From assembly GCA_900765095.1 (NCBI GenBank), contig CAAFRB010000001.1:1-18104 (forward strand): 18,104 nucleotides of DNA, read 5' to 3'. Position 1 is the first letter of the stretch. Every line of letters starts with the position of its first letter. The DNA comes from Clostridia bacterium. Its GTDB lineage: Bacteria; Bacillota; Clostridia; TANB77; UBA1234. A program made the position numbers and the translations under genes. The notes under the pieces were generated by a model, which saw only the letters and a list, made by a program, of their open reading frames with translations, was not told the origin of the DNA and searched no databases. Positions 8,606 to 15,882 of the stretch are shown here, in pieces.

Positions 8606-9961
8606 ATGAAAAACAAACATTTAAAAGCACCAGTACTTTCTACTGGATTTAGTGAAAATGAAAAAAGTGCCAAAAAGAGATTTAGTAATATTTTAAACAA
8701 AAAAGGTTCTGTTGGAGTTGCTGTAGTTATAATTTTAATTGTTTTAGTAATTATTGTGGGAGCATTTATATCAATCAACAATAAAACTAATGTTATATCT
8801 AGCAATGTAAGTGGTGATACAAAAAATAGTGGAGAAAAGGAACAAACAGAAACCATTAATGTTGAGAAACAAATAGATGTAATTATGAACAACATTGATA
8901 CTTGGAATCTTTCAACAGATGAAGATATATATGCTCCTTATGGTTATGCAATTACAGATTTGGATCAAAACGGTAGACTTGAAATAATAGCATCATCTTG
9001 TCAAGGAACGGGAATTTATACATACAGCAATTATTATGAGGTTAATGAAAGTTTAAATGGATTAAATAAGATAGAAAGAAATGTTGAAGAGGGATCTTCA
9101 GAAGCCGATATAATGATTCCAACTGTTAAAGTATTTATTAATAAAGCAACGAATGAATATCATTATATTTTTGATGATTTAGTTAAAGTTGGTGCTGCTG
9201 AATACTATGAAAATAAACAAGATATTGTTTTAAAGAATGGAAAAATTTACGAGAAAGCAATAGCATATAGAAATACAGTTTATACCGATAGTAATCCAAA
9301 CGTAACTTTGAAAGATGCTAATAATAAAGAAATAACAGCAGAAGATTATGCACTAATTGAAAACAAATTATTTAGCAATCTAGAATTAAAGTTTGCAAAT
9401 ATTGAATGGGTATCTACAACAGATGTTGATTTTTCTAGTGTTAGTGGTGATGAATTGAAAAATAAACTTATAGAATCTTATGAAAAATTTGGATTTTCTG
9501 ATATAGAAGTCGACAATACGTTGGATGAAGAATTTTCTTTGATTGATACAAACAACATAAAAGTTATATTAAAAGATGATATAACAAACTTCAAAAAAGA
9601 ACCTGTAAAATCAGAGTTTGATAAAGGTGATGGATATATGTGGAGAACATATACTTATGACGATATTACAGTAACTGCACTTCTTAATACATTTGTTGGA
9701 AAGTATTATATAAATAAAATTGAAACAACTTCTCCAAATTATAAAACGCCAAAAGGAATTGGAGTGGGCGATAAATTAGAAAAATTGCAAGGAACATACA
9801 TTAGTGATTTAAGTAGAATAAATACAGAAGAAATCCAAAACATTGTATATCAATACAAAGAACCATCAAAAAGTGATGACAATTTATTAGGAGCCGAAAT
9901 GAATTTTTATATAAAAGATGGAAAGATAACTAAGATAGAAATGATTTATATTTTTGATTAA
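8606..9961 (+). CDS. Membrane-anchored ectodomain protein, apparently the C-terminal half of the M56 receptor
   Basis: A 451-residue protein. Its first 31 residues (KAPVLSTGFSENEKSAKKRF and FSNILN) match the stretch that follows the zinc domain inside single-chain clostridial M56 proteins. A membrane segment (about 34-56) follows, then roughly 390 extracellular residues. These hold a calcium-loop-like motif ITDLDQNGRLEII (D118, D120, N122, E126) and a C-terminal beta-rich part ending in IKDGKITKIEMIYIF. No penicillin-binding motif was recognised. ATG 8606 follows the M56 stop by one base and has a good ribosome site (AAAGGAGAG, 8589-8597), favouring a real separate start. The frame is also open upstream to 8588, so a frameshifted single gene remains possible. 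Confidence 0.75.
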   Translation: MKNKHLKAPVLSTGFSENEKSAKKRFSNILNKKGSVGVAVVIILIVLVIIVGAFISINNKTNVISSNVSGDTKNSGEKEQTETINVEKQIDVIMNNIDTWNLSTDEDIYAPYGYAITDLDQNGRLEIIASSCQGTGIYTYSNYYEVNESLNGLNKIERNVEEGSSEADIMIPTVKVFINKATNEYHYIFDDLVKVGAAEYYENKQDIVLKNGKIYEKAIAYRNTVYTDSNPNVTLKDANNKEITAEDYALIENKLFSNLELKFANIEWVSTTDVDFSSVSGDELKNKLIESYEKFGFSDIEVDNTLDEEFSLIDTNNIKVILKDDITNFKKEPVKSEFDKGDGYMWRTYTYDDITVTALLNTFVGKYYINKIETTSPNYKTPKGIGVGDKLEKLQGTYISDLSRINTEEIQNIVYQYKEPSKSDDNLLGAEMNFYIKDGKITKIEMIYIFD

Positions 9962-9968
9962 GCTTTAT

Positions 9969-10006
9969 AAATTCCTAAGAGTTGAAAATAATTCTTAGGA
10001 ATTTTT
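9969..10006 (+). terminator. Terminator of the BlaI-M56 operon
   Basis: A perfect 12-bp stem AAATTCCTAAGA/TCTTAGGAATTT (9969-9980 with 9993-10004) with a 12-nt loop ends in T residues seven bases after the stop codon. Confidence 0.85.
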
Positions 10007-10092
10007 GATGTAACTTGCATAGTAGGAAGTAACAATTTAATATATTATTTAAAAATGCTTAATTATAATTCAAATAATTTATACTGTGGATG

Positions 10093-10125
10093 TTGAATTT
10101 TATTATATATAGTTATACAATTGTT
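10093..10125 (+). promoter_or_regulatory. Promoter of the 10170 gene with an overlapping BlaI-like dyad
   Basis: TTGAAT (10093-10098), a 17-bp spacer and TACAAT (10116-10121) form a good sigma-A promoter. The -10 lies inside TACAATTGTT (10116-10125), which has the perfect palindromic core ACAATTGT and is one base from TACANNTGTA. Sites this close to the motif are common by chance in AT-rich DNA, so only the position makes it notable. Confidence 0.65.
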
Positions 10126-10169
10126 TTAGTAATAGAAAGTATCAAGATTGAAGAGGGAGAGATAATATT

Positions 10170-10985
10170 ATGAATAATGAAAAAATGAATGAGAAAGGCA
10201 AGGTTATTCTTGTAGCAGTTTTATTGATTTTACTTTGCGTGTGCATAATACTCGCAGTTATCTTCTTTAAAAATACTGACGAGCCAATTAATGGCGGTGA
10301 AGTAAATTCAGGAGATAATCATGAAATAGAAAAAGTTGAGCACGACCCAATAAGAATGGAAGCTTATAGAAACGCATTAAGAAAAATGATTGCAGATAAA
10401 AAGCTAATAGATGATGAAGAATTATTTGAAGATGAATTTTTCAAAATAAGTAATAATAAATTTGCTGTTTGCGATGTAGATTTTGACGGAAAAGAAGAGC
10501 TTTTAGTATCTATAGGTTCAGCACCAACAGCTGGAATGGTCGCTGTACTTTATGACTATAACGAAGCGAGTGGAGAAGTAGTTAAAGAATTTTCTTCTTA
10601 TGTGGATGTTACTTTCTATGATAATGGAATATTAAAAGTTTCAGCCTCACATAATCAAGGCCTTGCAGGTGATAGCCTTTGGCCATACACTTTGTACAAA
10701 TACAATAAACAGACTGATACTTATGATTTAATAGCTTATGTTGATGCTTGGGACAAAAATATAAGTGGAAAAAATTCTATTGGAGAGTTATTCCCAGAAG
10801 AGATAGATACAGATAACGTAGGCGTTGTATACTACATAATGGAGAACGGATATGACTTGCAATTAGCTACACCTATCAGTAAATCAGATTATGAAGCTTG
10901 GGTTAAATCATATTTAAACGGTGCAAAAGAAGTAACGCTTGCATATTATGACTTAACAGAAGAATACATAAATGATTTTGACTAA
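10170..10985 (+). CDS. Membrane-anchored exported protein with a calcium-loop-like motif
   Basis: A 271-residue protein with one N-terminal membrane segment (about 11-34), an acidic Asn/Gly-rich linker and an extracellular domain. It contains VCDVDFDGKEELLVSIG (D102, D104, D106, E109/E110), the DxDxDG pattern of EF-hand-like and FG-GAP-like loops, followed by a stretch reading GMVAVLYDYNEASGEVVKEF. The same kind of motif occurs in the 8606 gene product, so the two may be distant relatives. ATG 10170 follows AGGGAGAG. The gene has its own promoter and lacks an obvious terminator before rnpB, 50 bases downstream. I do not recognise a named family, and the function is unknown. Confidence 0.8.
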   Translation: MNNEKMNEKGKVILVAVLLILLCVCIILAVIFFKNTDEPINGGEVNSGDNHEIEKVEHDPIRMEAYRNALRKMIADKKLIDDEELFEDEFFKISNNKFAVCDVDFDGKEELLVSIGSAPTAGMVAVLYDYNEASGEVVKEFSSYVDVTFYDNGILKVSASHNQGLAGDSLWPYTLYKYNKQTDTYDLIAYVDAWDKNISGKNSIGELFPEEIDTDNVGVVYYIMENGYDLQLATPISKSDYEAWVKSYLNGAKEVTLAYYDLTEEYINDFD

Positions 10986-10999
10986 ATGCAACTATTAAC

Positions 11000-11028
11000 T
11001 TGACATAACATTCAAAAAAGCGTAATAT
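11000..11028 (+). promoter_or_regulatory. Promoter of the RNase P RNA gene
   Basis: TTGACA (11000-11005) and TAATAT (11023-11028) are separated by 17 bp, placing the start of transcription near 11035-11036, at the 5' base of the P1 helix. Confidence 0.85.
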
Positions 11029-11035
11029 AATTAAC

Positions 11036-11371
11036 GGAGTAAGTCAGATAATCGCTGGTGCGTTATGCACGAGAGGAAAGTCCGGGCTCCACAGAGCAGG
11101 GTGCCAGCTAACGGCTGGTGGAGGTAACTCTAAGGAAAGTGCAACAGAAAGAAACCGCCTCTTTTTTAAGAGGTAAGGATGGAAAGGCAGGGTAAGAGCC
11201 TACCAGAGATATGGAGACATATCTGCTATGTAAACCCCACCTGGAGCAACACAAAAAGAATATATAGATTGCTCGTCTTTTCTTTTTATTTACGTGGCTT
11301 GAGGCATATAGCGATATATGTCCTAGATAAATGATTATCTAATACAGAACCCGGCTTATAGACTTGCTCTT
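11036..11371 (+). ncRNA. rnpB: RNase P RNA, catalytic subunit for tRNA 5' maturation (type A-like)
   Basis: The 5' conserved block GAGGAAAGTCCGGGCTCC begins near 11073 and the 3' conserved block ACAGAACCCGGCTTATA ends at 11360; these pair to form the catalytic core. GTAAACCCCACCTGGAGCAA near 11231 and GGTAAGAGCCTACCAG near 11191 are further conserved parts. P1 is closed by GAGTAAGTC (11037-11045) with GACTTGCTC (11361-11369), with one mismatch or wobble. The layout looks like the ancestral type A rather than the Bacillus type B, which fits Clostridia. The ends are estimated from P1 and the promoter and may be off by a few bases. Confidence 0.96.
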
Positions 11372-11378
11372 ATATATG

Positions 11379-11411
11379 AAAGGGATTTGCTTATATGGCA
11401 GATCCTTTTTT
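11379..11411 (+). terminator. Terminator of rnpB
   Basis: AAAGGGATTTGC (11379-11390) pairs with GCAGATCCTTTT (11398-11409), a 12-bp stem with G-U pairs and a 7-nt loop, followed by more T residues. Confidence 0.85.
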
Positions 11412-11481
11412 GTCACACTTTTTTCTATATCTCCATATTATGTACTAAATGGTTAAGTTCATTTTAAGGAGGGAAAATAGA

Positions 11482-11928
11482 ATGTGTGCTTGTAATACTT
11501 GGGGAAATCTAGGTATAAATAACAACCTTTATAACAACAATACGGGAGTGCTTGGAATAAACGATTCTAGTAGCTGTGGTTGTGGAAATAATACAGGAAA
11601 CCTTGGAACAAACTCATCTAATTGTAGTGCATGCAATGACAATGGAAATTTAGGAACAAATAATTGTCCTTGCAGTAGTTGTAATTCTAATTCTAGAAAT
11701 AACACTGCTACTTTAGGCGCAAATGATAGAAATTTAAATGATACACTTGCTAATAACATTGGCAGAAGATGTTGTTGCGAATTTGTTGTTGGAAATACTC
11801 TTGTAAAAAGAAGTGGTATACTTTGTCAAGTAGGTAGTAACTATATCGCACTTGCTTCTGGTAATAACAACTGCAATAGTTGTATGTTTTGTAGCACTTG
11901 TAACTTAAATTTCGTACGCATAGATTAA
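11482..11928 (+). CDS. Cys/Asn-rich repeat protein, possible spore-coat or surface structural protein
   Basis: A 148-residue protein with 17 Cys and about 36 Asn. The first 82 residues carry five imperfect repeats centred on a Leu-Gly pair (Leu10, 24, 41, 57, 78), each of the form GNLGTN or VLGIND, with Cys-rich linkers between them. A distinct C-terminal part (about 95-148) has RRCCCEFVVGNTLVKRSGIL, then a GSNYIAL stretch and the Cys cluster CNSCMFCSTC; the pattern of a short beta domain with VGxNYIxL recalls small coat-associated proteins. Start ATG 11482 follows AAGGAGG; an upstream in-frame ATG at 11449 precedes that ribosome site. A loose sigma-K-like pair (AC 11415-11416, CATATTATG from 11434) lies upstream. 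I do not recognise a named family, and the coat role is inference. Confidence 0.8.
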   Translation: MCACNTWGNLGINNNLYNNNTGVLGINDSSSCGCGNNTGNLGTNSSNCSACNDNGNLGTNNCPCSSCNSNSRNNTATLGANDRNLNDTLANNIGRRCCCEFVVGNTLVKRSGILCQVGSNYIALASGNNNCNSCMFCSTCNLNFVRID

Positions 11929-11935
11929 ATATGAT

Positions 11936-11992
11936 AATATTCCTAAATCATCTAAAAGATTCTATAGTGTTATTCTTTGATTTAGGAATATT
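11936..11992. terminator. Long hairpin between convergent genes, probable bidirectional terminator
   Basis: AATATTCCTAAATCA (11936-11950) and TGATTTAGGAATATT (11978-11992) form a perfect 15-bp stem with a 27-nt loop. It sits between the Cys-rich gene and the end of the minus-strand RluA gene. The T-run after it is weak on both strands, so its terminator role rests mainly on position. Confidence 0.6.
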
Positions 11993-12006
11993 TCTGTATA
12001 CTTCTT

Positions 12007-12888
12007 CTATAAATTATATGTTTCAATTACATTTTTCATATCGGCAAAAAGTGGAGCTTCCAAAGTAACATTCTTTTTTGTTATTGGATGAACAAAAGAT
12101 ACTTTCCACGCGTGTAAGGATTGCCTATTTATGATTTTTGTTTCAGAGCCATAAAGCGAATCACCTAAAATATAATTTCAAAAATAAGCAAAATGTACGC
12201 GAATTTGATGTGTGCGTCCTGTAGCTAATTCTATATGAACCAAAGAAAGACTTTTATCACTTGATTCACTAATAACATTATAATAAGTAATAGCTTTTTG
12301 ACCGCTAGAATTTACTTCTCGTTCCATTATTGAGCCATCTTTCCTGGCAATTGGTAGGTCTATTATTCCAGTTTTATTTTCCATAACACCAGTTATAATT
12401 GCCAAATATTCTTTACGAATTGTTTTTTGCTGTATCATTAGTTCCTGAATATATTCATTTTTAGCAAACAAGACAATACCAGAAGTATCACGATCTAATC
12501 TATTTATGGCACGAATCTTTTTCTTGTTATTCAGATAAAATTTAATTCCATTTGCAAGAGTGCCGTTTGGATGATATGAAGAGGGATGCACCACAATTCC
12601 AGCTGGTTTATTAACCGCAATTATATAATCGTCTTCATACAATATATTTAACTTCATTTCCTCTGGCAAAATATTATCTTCTTCCTCAAAATCTATATAT
12701 ACTTCAATTATATCGTCTGCATGGACGATATAACTCGAAAAGACTGGAACGTTATTTACCAATATTTTTTCGTTCATTTTCATCTTGTTTAATAGTCGTG
12801 CAGAAATCTGTAATTTATCACGCAATATGTGAGAAATCCTTGAATTTTCCTCTAATTTTGAAACTTCATACTTGAGTATAATTTTAAT
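12007..12888 (-). pseudogene. RluA-family 23S rRNA pseudouridine synthase, interrupted by in-frame TGA
   Basis: This cytosolic RNA-modifying enzyme is recognised by an S4-like N-terminus (ILRDKLQISARLLNKMKMNE), INKPAG-like VNKPAGIVVHPS, the catalytic block RAINRLDRDTSGIVLFAKN, KEYLAI and GRTHQIRVHFAY. Translation stops at TGA 12178-12180 right after HFAYF, yet the same frame continues with NYILGDSLYGSE and LHAWKVSFVHP to TAG at 12007-12009, the normal RluA C-terminus. The family has Gly where the TGA lies, so GGA to TGA is the simple change. At the 5' end the conserved N-terminus (ILKYEVSKLEENSRISHIL) has no ATG, GTG or TTG start: only ATT codons (12886-12888 or 12880-12882) follow the ribosome site GAAGG (12892-12896). 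A TTG at 12825 would lose about 20 residues. It is probably a pseudogene, unless these are base errors. Confidence 0.82.
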
Positions 12889-13026
12889 TCACCTTCTTTT
12901 TTTATTTTTCACCATAATACTCCTTATATGACTTTAAATCAATAATTTTAGCTTATAAGGGGGATTTTCTTTTAATCTAAAACCATCGCATTCTTGTTTA
13001 TTAGTTACAAAATACAGCTCAAAGTA

Positions 13027-13055
13027 TTGAAAAATAACGTTAATCGTTGTATAAT
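13027..13055 (+). promoter_or_regulatory. Promoter of pta-ackA
   Basis: TTGAAA (13027-13032), a 17-bp spacer and TATAAT (13050-13055) form a near-consensus sigma-A promoter, placing the transcription start about 40 bases before the pta start codon. Confidence 0.8.
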
Positions 13056-13101
13056 CAAGACTGAAATTCTAAGAAAATCTAAAGAGGAGATGGTACCAAT
13101 A

Positions 13102-14091
13102 ATGAGCTTTATAGATACAATAAAAGAAAAAGCAAAAGTTTTAGGTAAGACTATCGTACTTCCTGAAGGACATGACATCAGAGTGATTGAAGCTGCAAGG
13201 AAAATAACAGATGAAGGATTTGCAAAGGTTATTTTGATTGGTGAAAAAGAAAAAATTAAGCAAACTGCAGGAAATATTGATATTTCTGATATTGAAATCA
13301 TAAATCCGGTAGATTCCGATAAATTCAATGACTATGCAAATGCTTTCTATGAACTTAGAAAAGCTAAAGGAATGACTTTAGAGAAAGCAAATGAAATATT
13401 AAAAGACAATATATACTTTGGAACAATGATGGTAAAGCTGGGAGATGCTGATGGTTTAGTGGCTGGAAGCATTTGTTCAACAGCTGACACATTAAGACCT
13501 TCACTTCAGATATTGAAAACAGCTCCAGGAGTCAAATTAGTTTCTTCATTCTTCATTATGAATGTACCTAATTGCGAACTTGGAGAAAATGGAATGTTTC
13601 TATTTTCTGACTGTGGTCTTAACGTAAATCCTAACGAGGATGAGCTTTCTGAAATAGCAATATCTTCCGCAAAAAGTTGGAAAGAGTTAACGGGATTCGA
13701 ACCTAGAATTGCTATGTTATCTTATTCAACAATGGGAAGTGCACCACTTACAGATATGACGTCAAAAGTTATCAATGCGACTAAAATTGTTAAAGAAAAA
13801 GCACCAGAAATAAACATAGATGGTGAGCTTCAATTAGACGCATCAATAGTTCCAGCAGTAGGTGCTCAAAAAGCTCCTAATAGCAGTATCGCAGGAAAAG
13901 CCAATGTATTAATCTTCCCGGATTTAAATGCTGGAAACATTGGTTATAAATTAGTTCAAAGACTTGCAAAAGCAGAAGCTTACGGTCCAATAACGCAAGG
14001 CATAGCAAAGCCAGTTAACGATTTGAGCAGAGGTTGCAGTGCTGATGACATAGTAGGTGTTGTGGCTATAACAGCTCTTCAAGCTGAATAA
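13102..14091 (+). CDS. pta: Phosphate acetyltransferase
   Basis: A 329-residue cytosolic enzyme, the normal size for the short Pta form, that interconverts acetyl-CoA plus phosphate with acetyl phosphate plus CoA. MSFIDTIKEKAKVLGKTIVL and PEGHDIRVIEAARKI open the protein; DADGLVAGSICSTADTLRP, MLSYSTMGSA, DGELQLDASIVP, NVLIFPDLNAGNIGYKLVQR and the C-terminal GPITQGIAKPVNDLSRGC are family landmarks. I choose ATG 13102; AGAGGAGA is 12-13 nt upstream, and an in-frame ATG at 13090 is too close to it. A longer frame back to 12994 would cross the promoter. ackA follows 57 bases downstream, so the two form the acetate/ATP-producing pathway. Confidence 0.96.
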   Translation: MSFIDTIKEKAKVLGKTIVLPEGHDIRVIEAARKITDEGFAKVILIGEKEKIKQTAGNIDISDIEIINPVDSDKFNDYANAFYELRKAKGMTLEKANEILKDNIYFGTMMVKLGDADGLVAGSICSTADTLRPSLQILKTAPGVKLVSSFFIMNVPNCELGENGMFLFSDCGLNVNPNEDELSEIAISSAKSWKELTGFEPRIAMLSYSTMGSAPLTDMTSKVINATKIVKEKAPEINIDGELQLDASIVPAVGAQKAPNSSIAGKANVLIFPDLNAGNIGYKLVQRLAKAEAYGPITQGIAKPVNDLSRGCSADDIVGVVAITALQAE

Positions 14092-14110
14092 ATATATATT
14101 ATAATAATTA

Positions 14111-14134
14111 GAACGAAATGCACGATTTTCGTTC
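14111..14134 (+). promoter_or_regulatory. Intercistronic hairpin between pta and ackA
   Basis: GAACGAAA (14111-14118) and TTTCGTTC (14127-14134) form a perfect 8-bp stem with an 8-nt loop, directly before the ackA ribosome site GAGGGAG. There is no T-run, so it is not a terminator. It may stabilise mRNA ends or tune ackA translation. Confidence 0.5.
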
Positions 14135-14148
14135 AGAGGGAGAAAAAA

Positions 14149-15357
14149 ATGAAAATATTAGTAGTAAATTGTGGCAGTTCTTCATTAAAATTTCAACTTA
14201 TAAATATGGAGAACGAGGAAGTACTTGCAAAAGGTAAGTGTGACAGAATTGGAGCAGCAGAAAGTGAAATTGGTAGTCCTTTTATAGAATATAAAAGTGC
14301 AGGAAACAAAGTAAAAGAAGAATTACCACTTCCTGATCACGTTGCAGCATTTAGAGCTGTAGTAAGATACCTAACAGACGAGAAAATAGGAGCAGTAAAA
14401 TCCCTAAGCGAAATTTCTGCAATAGGACACAGAGTTGTAAATGCAGGTCCTTTCTTTAAAGAATCTACACTTGTAACACCTGATGTATTAGAAAGATTTA
14501 AGACAAAATCAATTCCTTATGCACCACTTCATAACCCTGCAGCTTTGCAAGGAATAAATGCATGCTTTGAAACAATGGAAGGAATTCCTCAAGTATTAGT
14601 ATTTGACACAACATTCCATCAAACAATGCCAGAAAAAGCATATATGTATGGCTTGCCTTATGATTGGTATGAAAAAGACGGTGTTAGAAGATACGGTGCA
14701 CATGGTATGTCACATGAATTCGTAACATTAGAAGCAGCTAGATTATTAGGAAAGAAGCCAGAAGAAATTAACATGATTTCTTGCCACTTAGGAAATGGTT
14801 CATCTATAACAGCTGTTAAAAATGGTAAATGTGTAGACACATCAATGGGCTTCACACCATTAGAAGGACTAGTAATGGGAACAAGATCTGGAGATATAGA
14901 TCCTGCAATCATAGAATTTATAATGGATAGAAGAGGAATGGATATACATGAAATGCTAACAATATTAAACAAAAAATCTGGACTTCTTGCTCTATCTGGA
15001 AAGACAGGGGACATAAGAGATTTAAGAATCCTTCGTGATTCAGGAGATACACGTGCAGCAATGGCGCTTGACGTATTATGTTATAGAGTAAAGAAATATA
15101 TTGGTGCTTATATGGCTGTTCTAGGTCATATTGATTGCATAACTTTTGAAGGTGGAATAGGGGAACACAATCCAGAAATAGTTAAAGGATGTGTTGATGG
15201 ACTTGAAGAATTCGGAATAAAATATGATGATTCACACCTAGGCGATGAAATGTATGAAGGTGTAATAAGCACAGCAGATTCAAAAGTAAAAATGTTTGTA
15301 ATAGCAACAAACGAAGAAATAGTAATCGCAAAAGAAGCATTAAGATTAGTTAAATAA
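14149..15357 (+). CDS. ackA: Acetate kinase
   Basis: A 402-residue cytosolic kinase that makes ATP and acetate from acetyl phosphate and ADP, completing the pathway begun by pta. MKILVVNCGSSSLKFQL (Asn7) is the N-terminal signature. VFDTTFHQTMP (Asp153), GAHGMSHEFV (His185), SCHLGNGSSI, GTRSGDIDP (Arg246), the TFEGGIGEH region and NEEIVIAKEA (C-terminal Glu) are the family's active-site and nucleotide-binding motifs. Length is normal. The start follows GAGGGAG. No separate promoter was seen in the 57-base gap, so it is co-transcribed with pta, with a hairpin between them. Confidence 0.98.
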   Translation: MKILVVNCGSSSLKFQLINMENEEVLAKGKCDRIGAAESEIGSPFIEYKSAGNKVKEELPLPDHVAAFRAVVRYLTDEKIGAVKSLSEISAIGHRVVNAGPFFKESTLVTPDVLERFKTKSIPYAPLHNPAALQGINACFETMEGIPQVLVFDTTFHQTMPEKAYMYGLPYDWYEKDGVRRYGAHGMSHEFVTLEAARLLGKKPEEINMISCHLGNGSSITAVKNGKCVDTSMGFTPLEGLVMGTRSGDIDPAIIEFIMDRRGMDIHEMLTILNKKSGLLALSGKTGDIRDLRILRDSGDTRAAMALDVLCYRVKKYIGAYMAVLGHIDCITFEGGIGEHNPEIVKGCVDGLEEFGIKYDDSHLGDEMYEGVISTADSKVKMFVIATNEEIVIAKEALRLVK

Positions 15358-15446
15358 AGATATATTTATCTTAAATATTTCTTATATCCGCATGCAGCGA
15401 AACTAAGCTTGCTTCATTATTTAAACCATATAAAAATAAGAAAAAG

Positions 15447-15481
15447 GGCTCTGAGATTTTGAAATCTTGGAGTCTTTTTTT
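15447..15481 (+). terminator. Terminator of pta-ackA
   Basis: GGCTCTGAGATTT (15447-15459) pairs with AAATCTTGGAGTC (15462-15474) through a stem of about 13 bp with G-U pairs and a tiny loop, followed by seven T residues. Confidence 0.85.
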
Positions 15482-15520
15482 CTTTACTTTAACCTTTTTT
15501 CAAATTCTTCTAAAAAAATA

Positions 15521-15549
15521 TTGACAAAGAACGACTGTTCGTATATTAT
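15521..15549 (+). promoter_or_regulatory. Sigma-A promoter of the YneA-like gene
   Basis: TTGACA (15521-15526), a 17-bp spacer and TATTAT (15544-15549) form a near-consensus promoter. The spacer is filled by a LexA box, so repression should be tight until LexA is cleaved after DNA damage. Confidence 0.85.
15529..15540 (+). promoter_or_regulatory. LexA (SOS) box 1
   Basis: GAACGACTGTTC matches the Gram-positive LexA core GAAC-N4-GTTC exactly and lies between the -35 and -10 hexamers. Confidence 0.9.
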
Positions 15550-15563
15550 ATTGATTGTAATAA

Positions 15564-15575
15564 GAACAAACGTTC
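15564..15575 (+). promoter_or_regulatory. LexA (SOS) box 2
   Basis: GAACAAACGTTC is a second exact GAAC-N4-GTTC match, 35 bp (centre to centre) from box 1, just after the expected transcription start and before the ribosome site. Confidence 0.9.
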
Positions 15576-15591
15576 TAAGGAGGCAATGCGT

Positions 15592-15882
15592 ATGAGAATA
15601 GTTAATTTACCAAGATTTATAATTTCAATGATAATAATAGTTTGCATTTTATCTTTTATAACAAGTATGCTTACAACAAAAGTTTTTTCAGCAACACCAA
15701 TTCAATATGAAAATATTGTAGTTTCTGAAGGAGATACACTATGGTCTATTGCAAACAATATAGGCGGAAATGTGAATAAAAATATATATGAAATAAAAAG
15801 AATTAATAGGTTAGAAAGCTCTATGATATACATCGGGCAAGAATTACAAATTCCAAAAGGCTCCAAGATTTTAAAACCTTAG
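15592..15882 (+). CDS. LysM membrane protein, YneA-like SOS cell-division suppressor
   Basis: A 96-residue protein with one N-terminal membrane segment (about 9-31) and an extracellular LysM domain (about 43-90: VVSEGDTLWSIANNIGGNVN through IYIGQELQIPKG) that should bind peptidoglycan. Size and layout match Bacillus YneA, which delays septation during the SOS response until DNA is repaired. Two LexA boxes in the promoter strongly support this role. The start is ATG 15592, 8 nt after AAGGAGG (15577-15583); the ATG at 15586 is only 2 nt from that site. The Xer-type recombinase gene downstream is convergent, not in an operon. lexA itself is not in the window. Function is inferred from domain plus regulation. 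Confidence 0.85.
   Translation: MRIVNLPRFIISMIIIVCILSFITSMLTTKVFSATPIQYENIVVSEGDTLWSIANNIGGNVNKNIYEIKRINRLESSMIYIGQELQIPKGSKILKP

Noticed and set aside
2636..12180. TGA read as a sense codon (Trp or Gly), since it interrupts two conserved frames
   Set aside because: The tyrosine recombinase and TetR genes appear to end normally at TGA, TGG is used for Trp throughout, and the two TGA sites would need different amino acids. Mutation or base error is simpler.
12994..13101. A longer pta starting at 12994
   Set aside because: The extension crosses the promoter and has no similarity to Pta N-termini.
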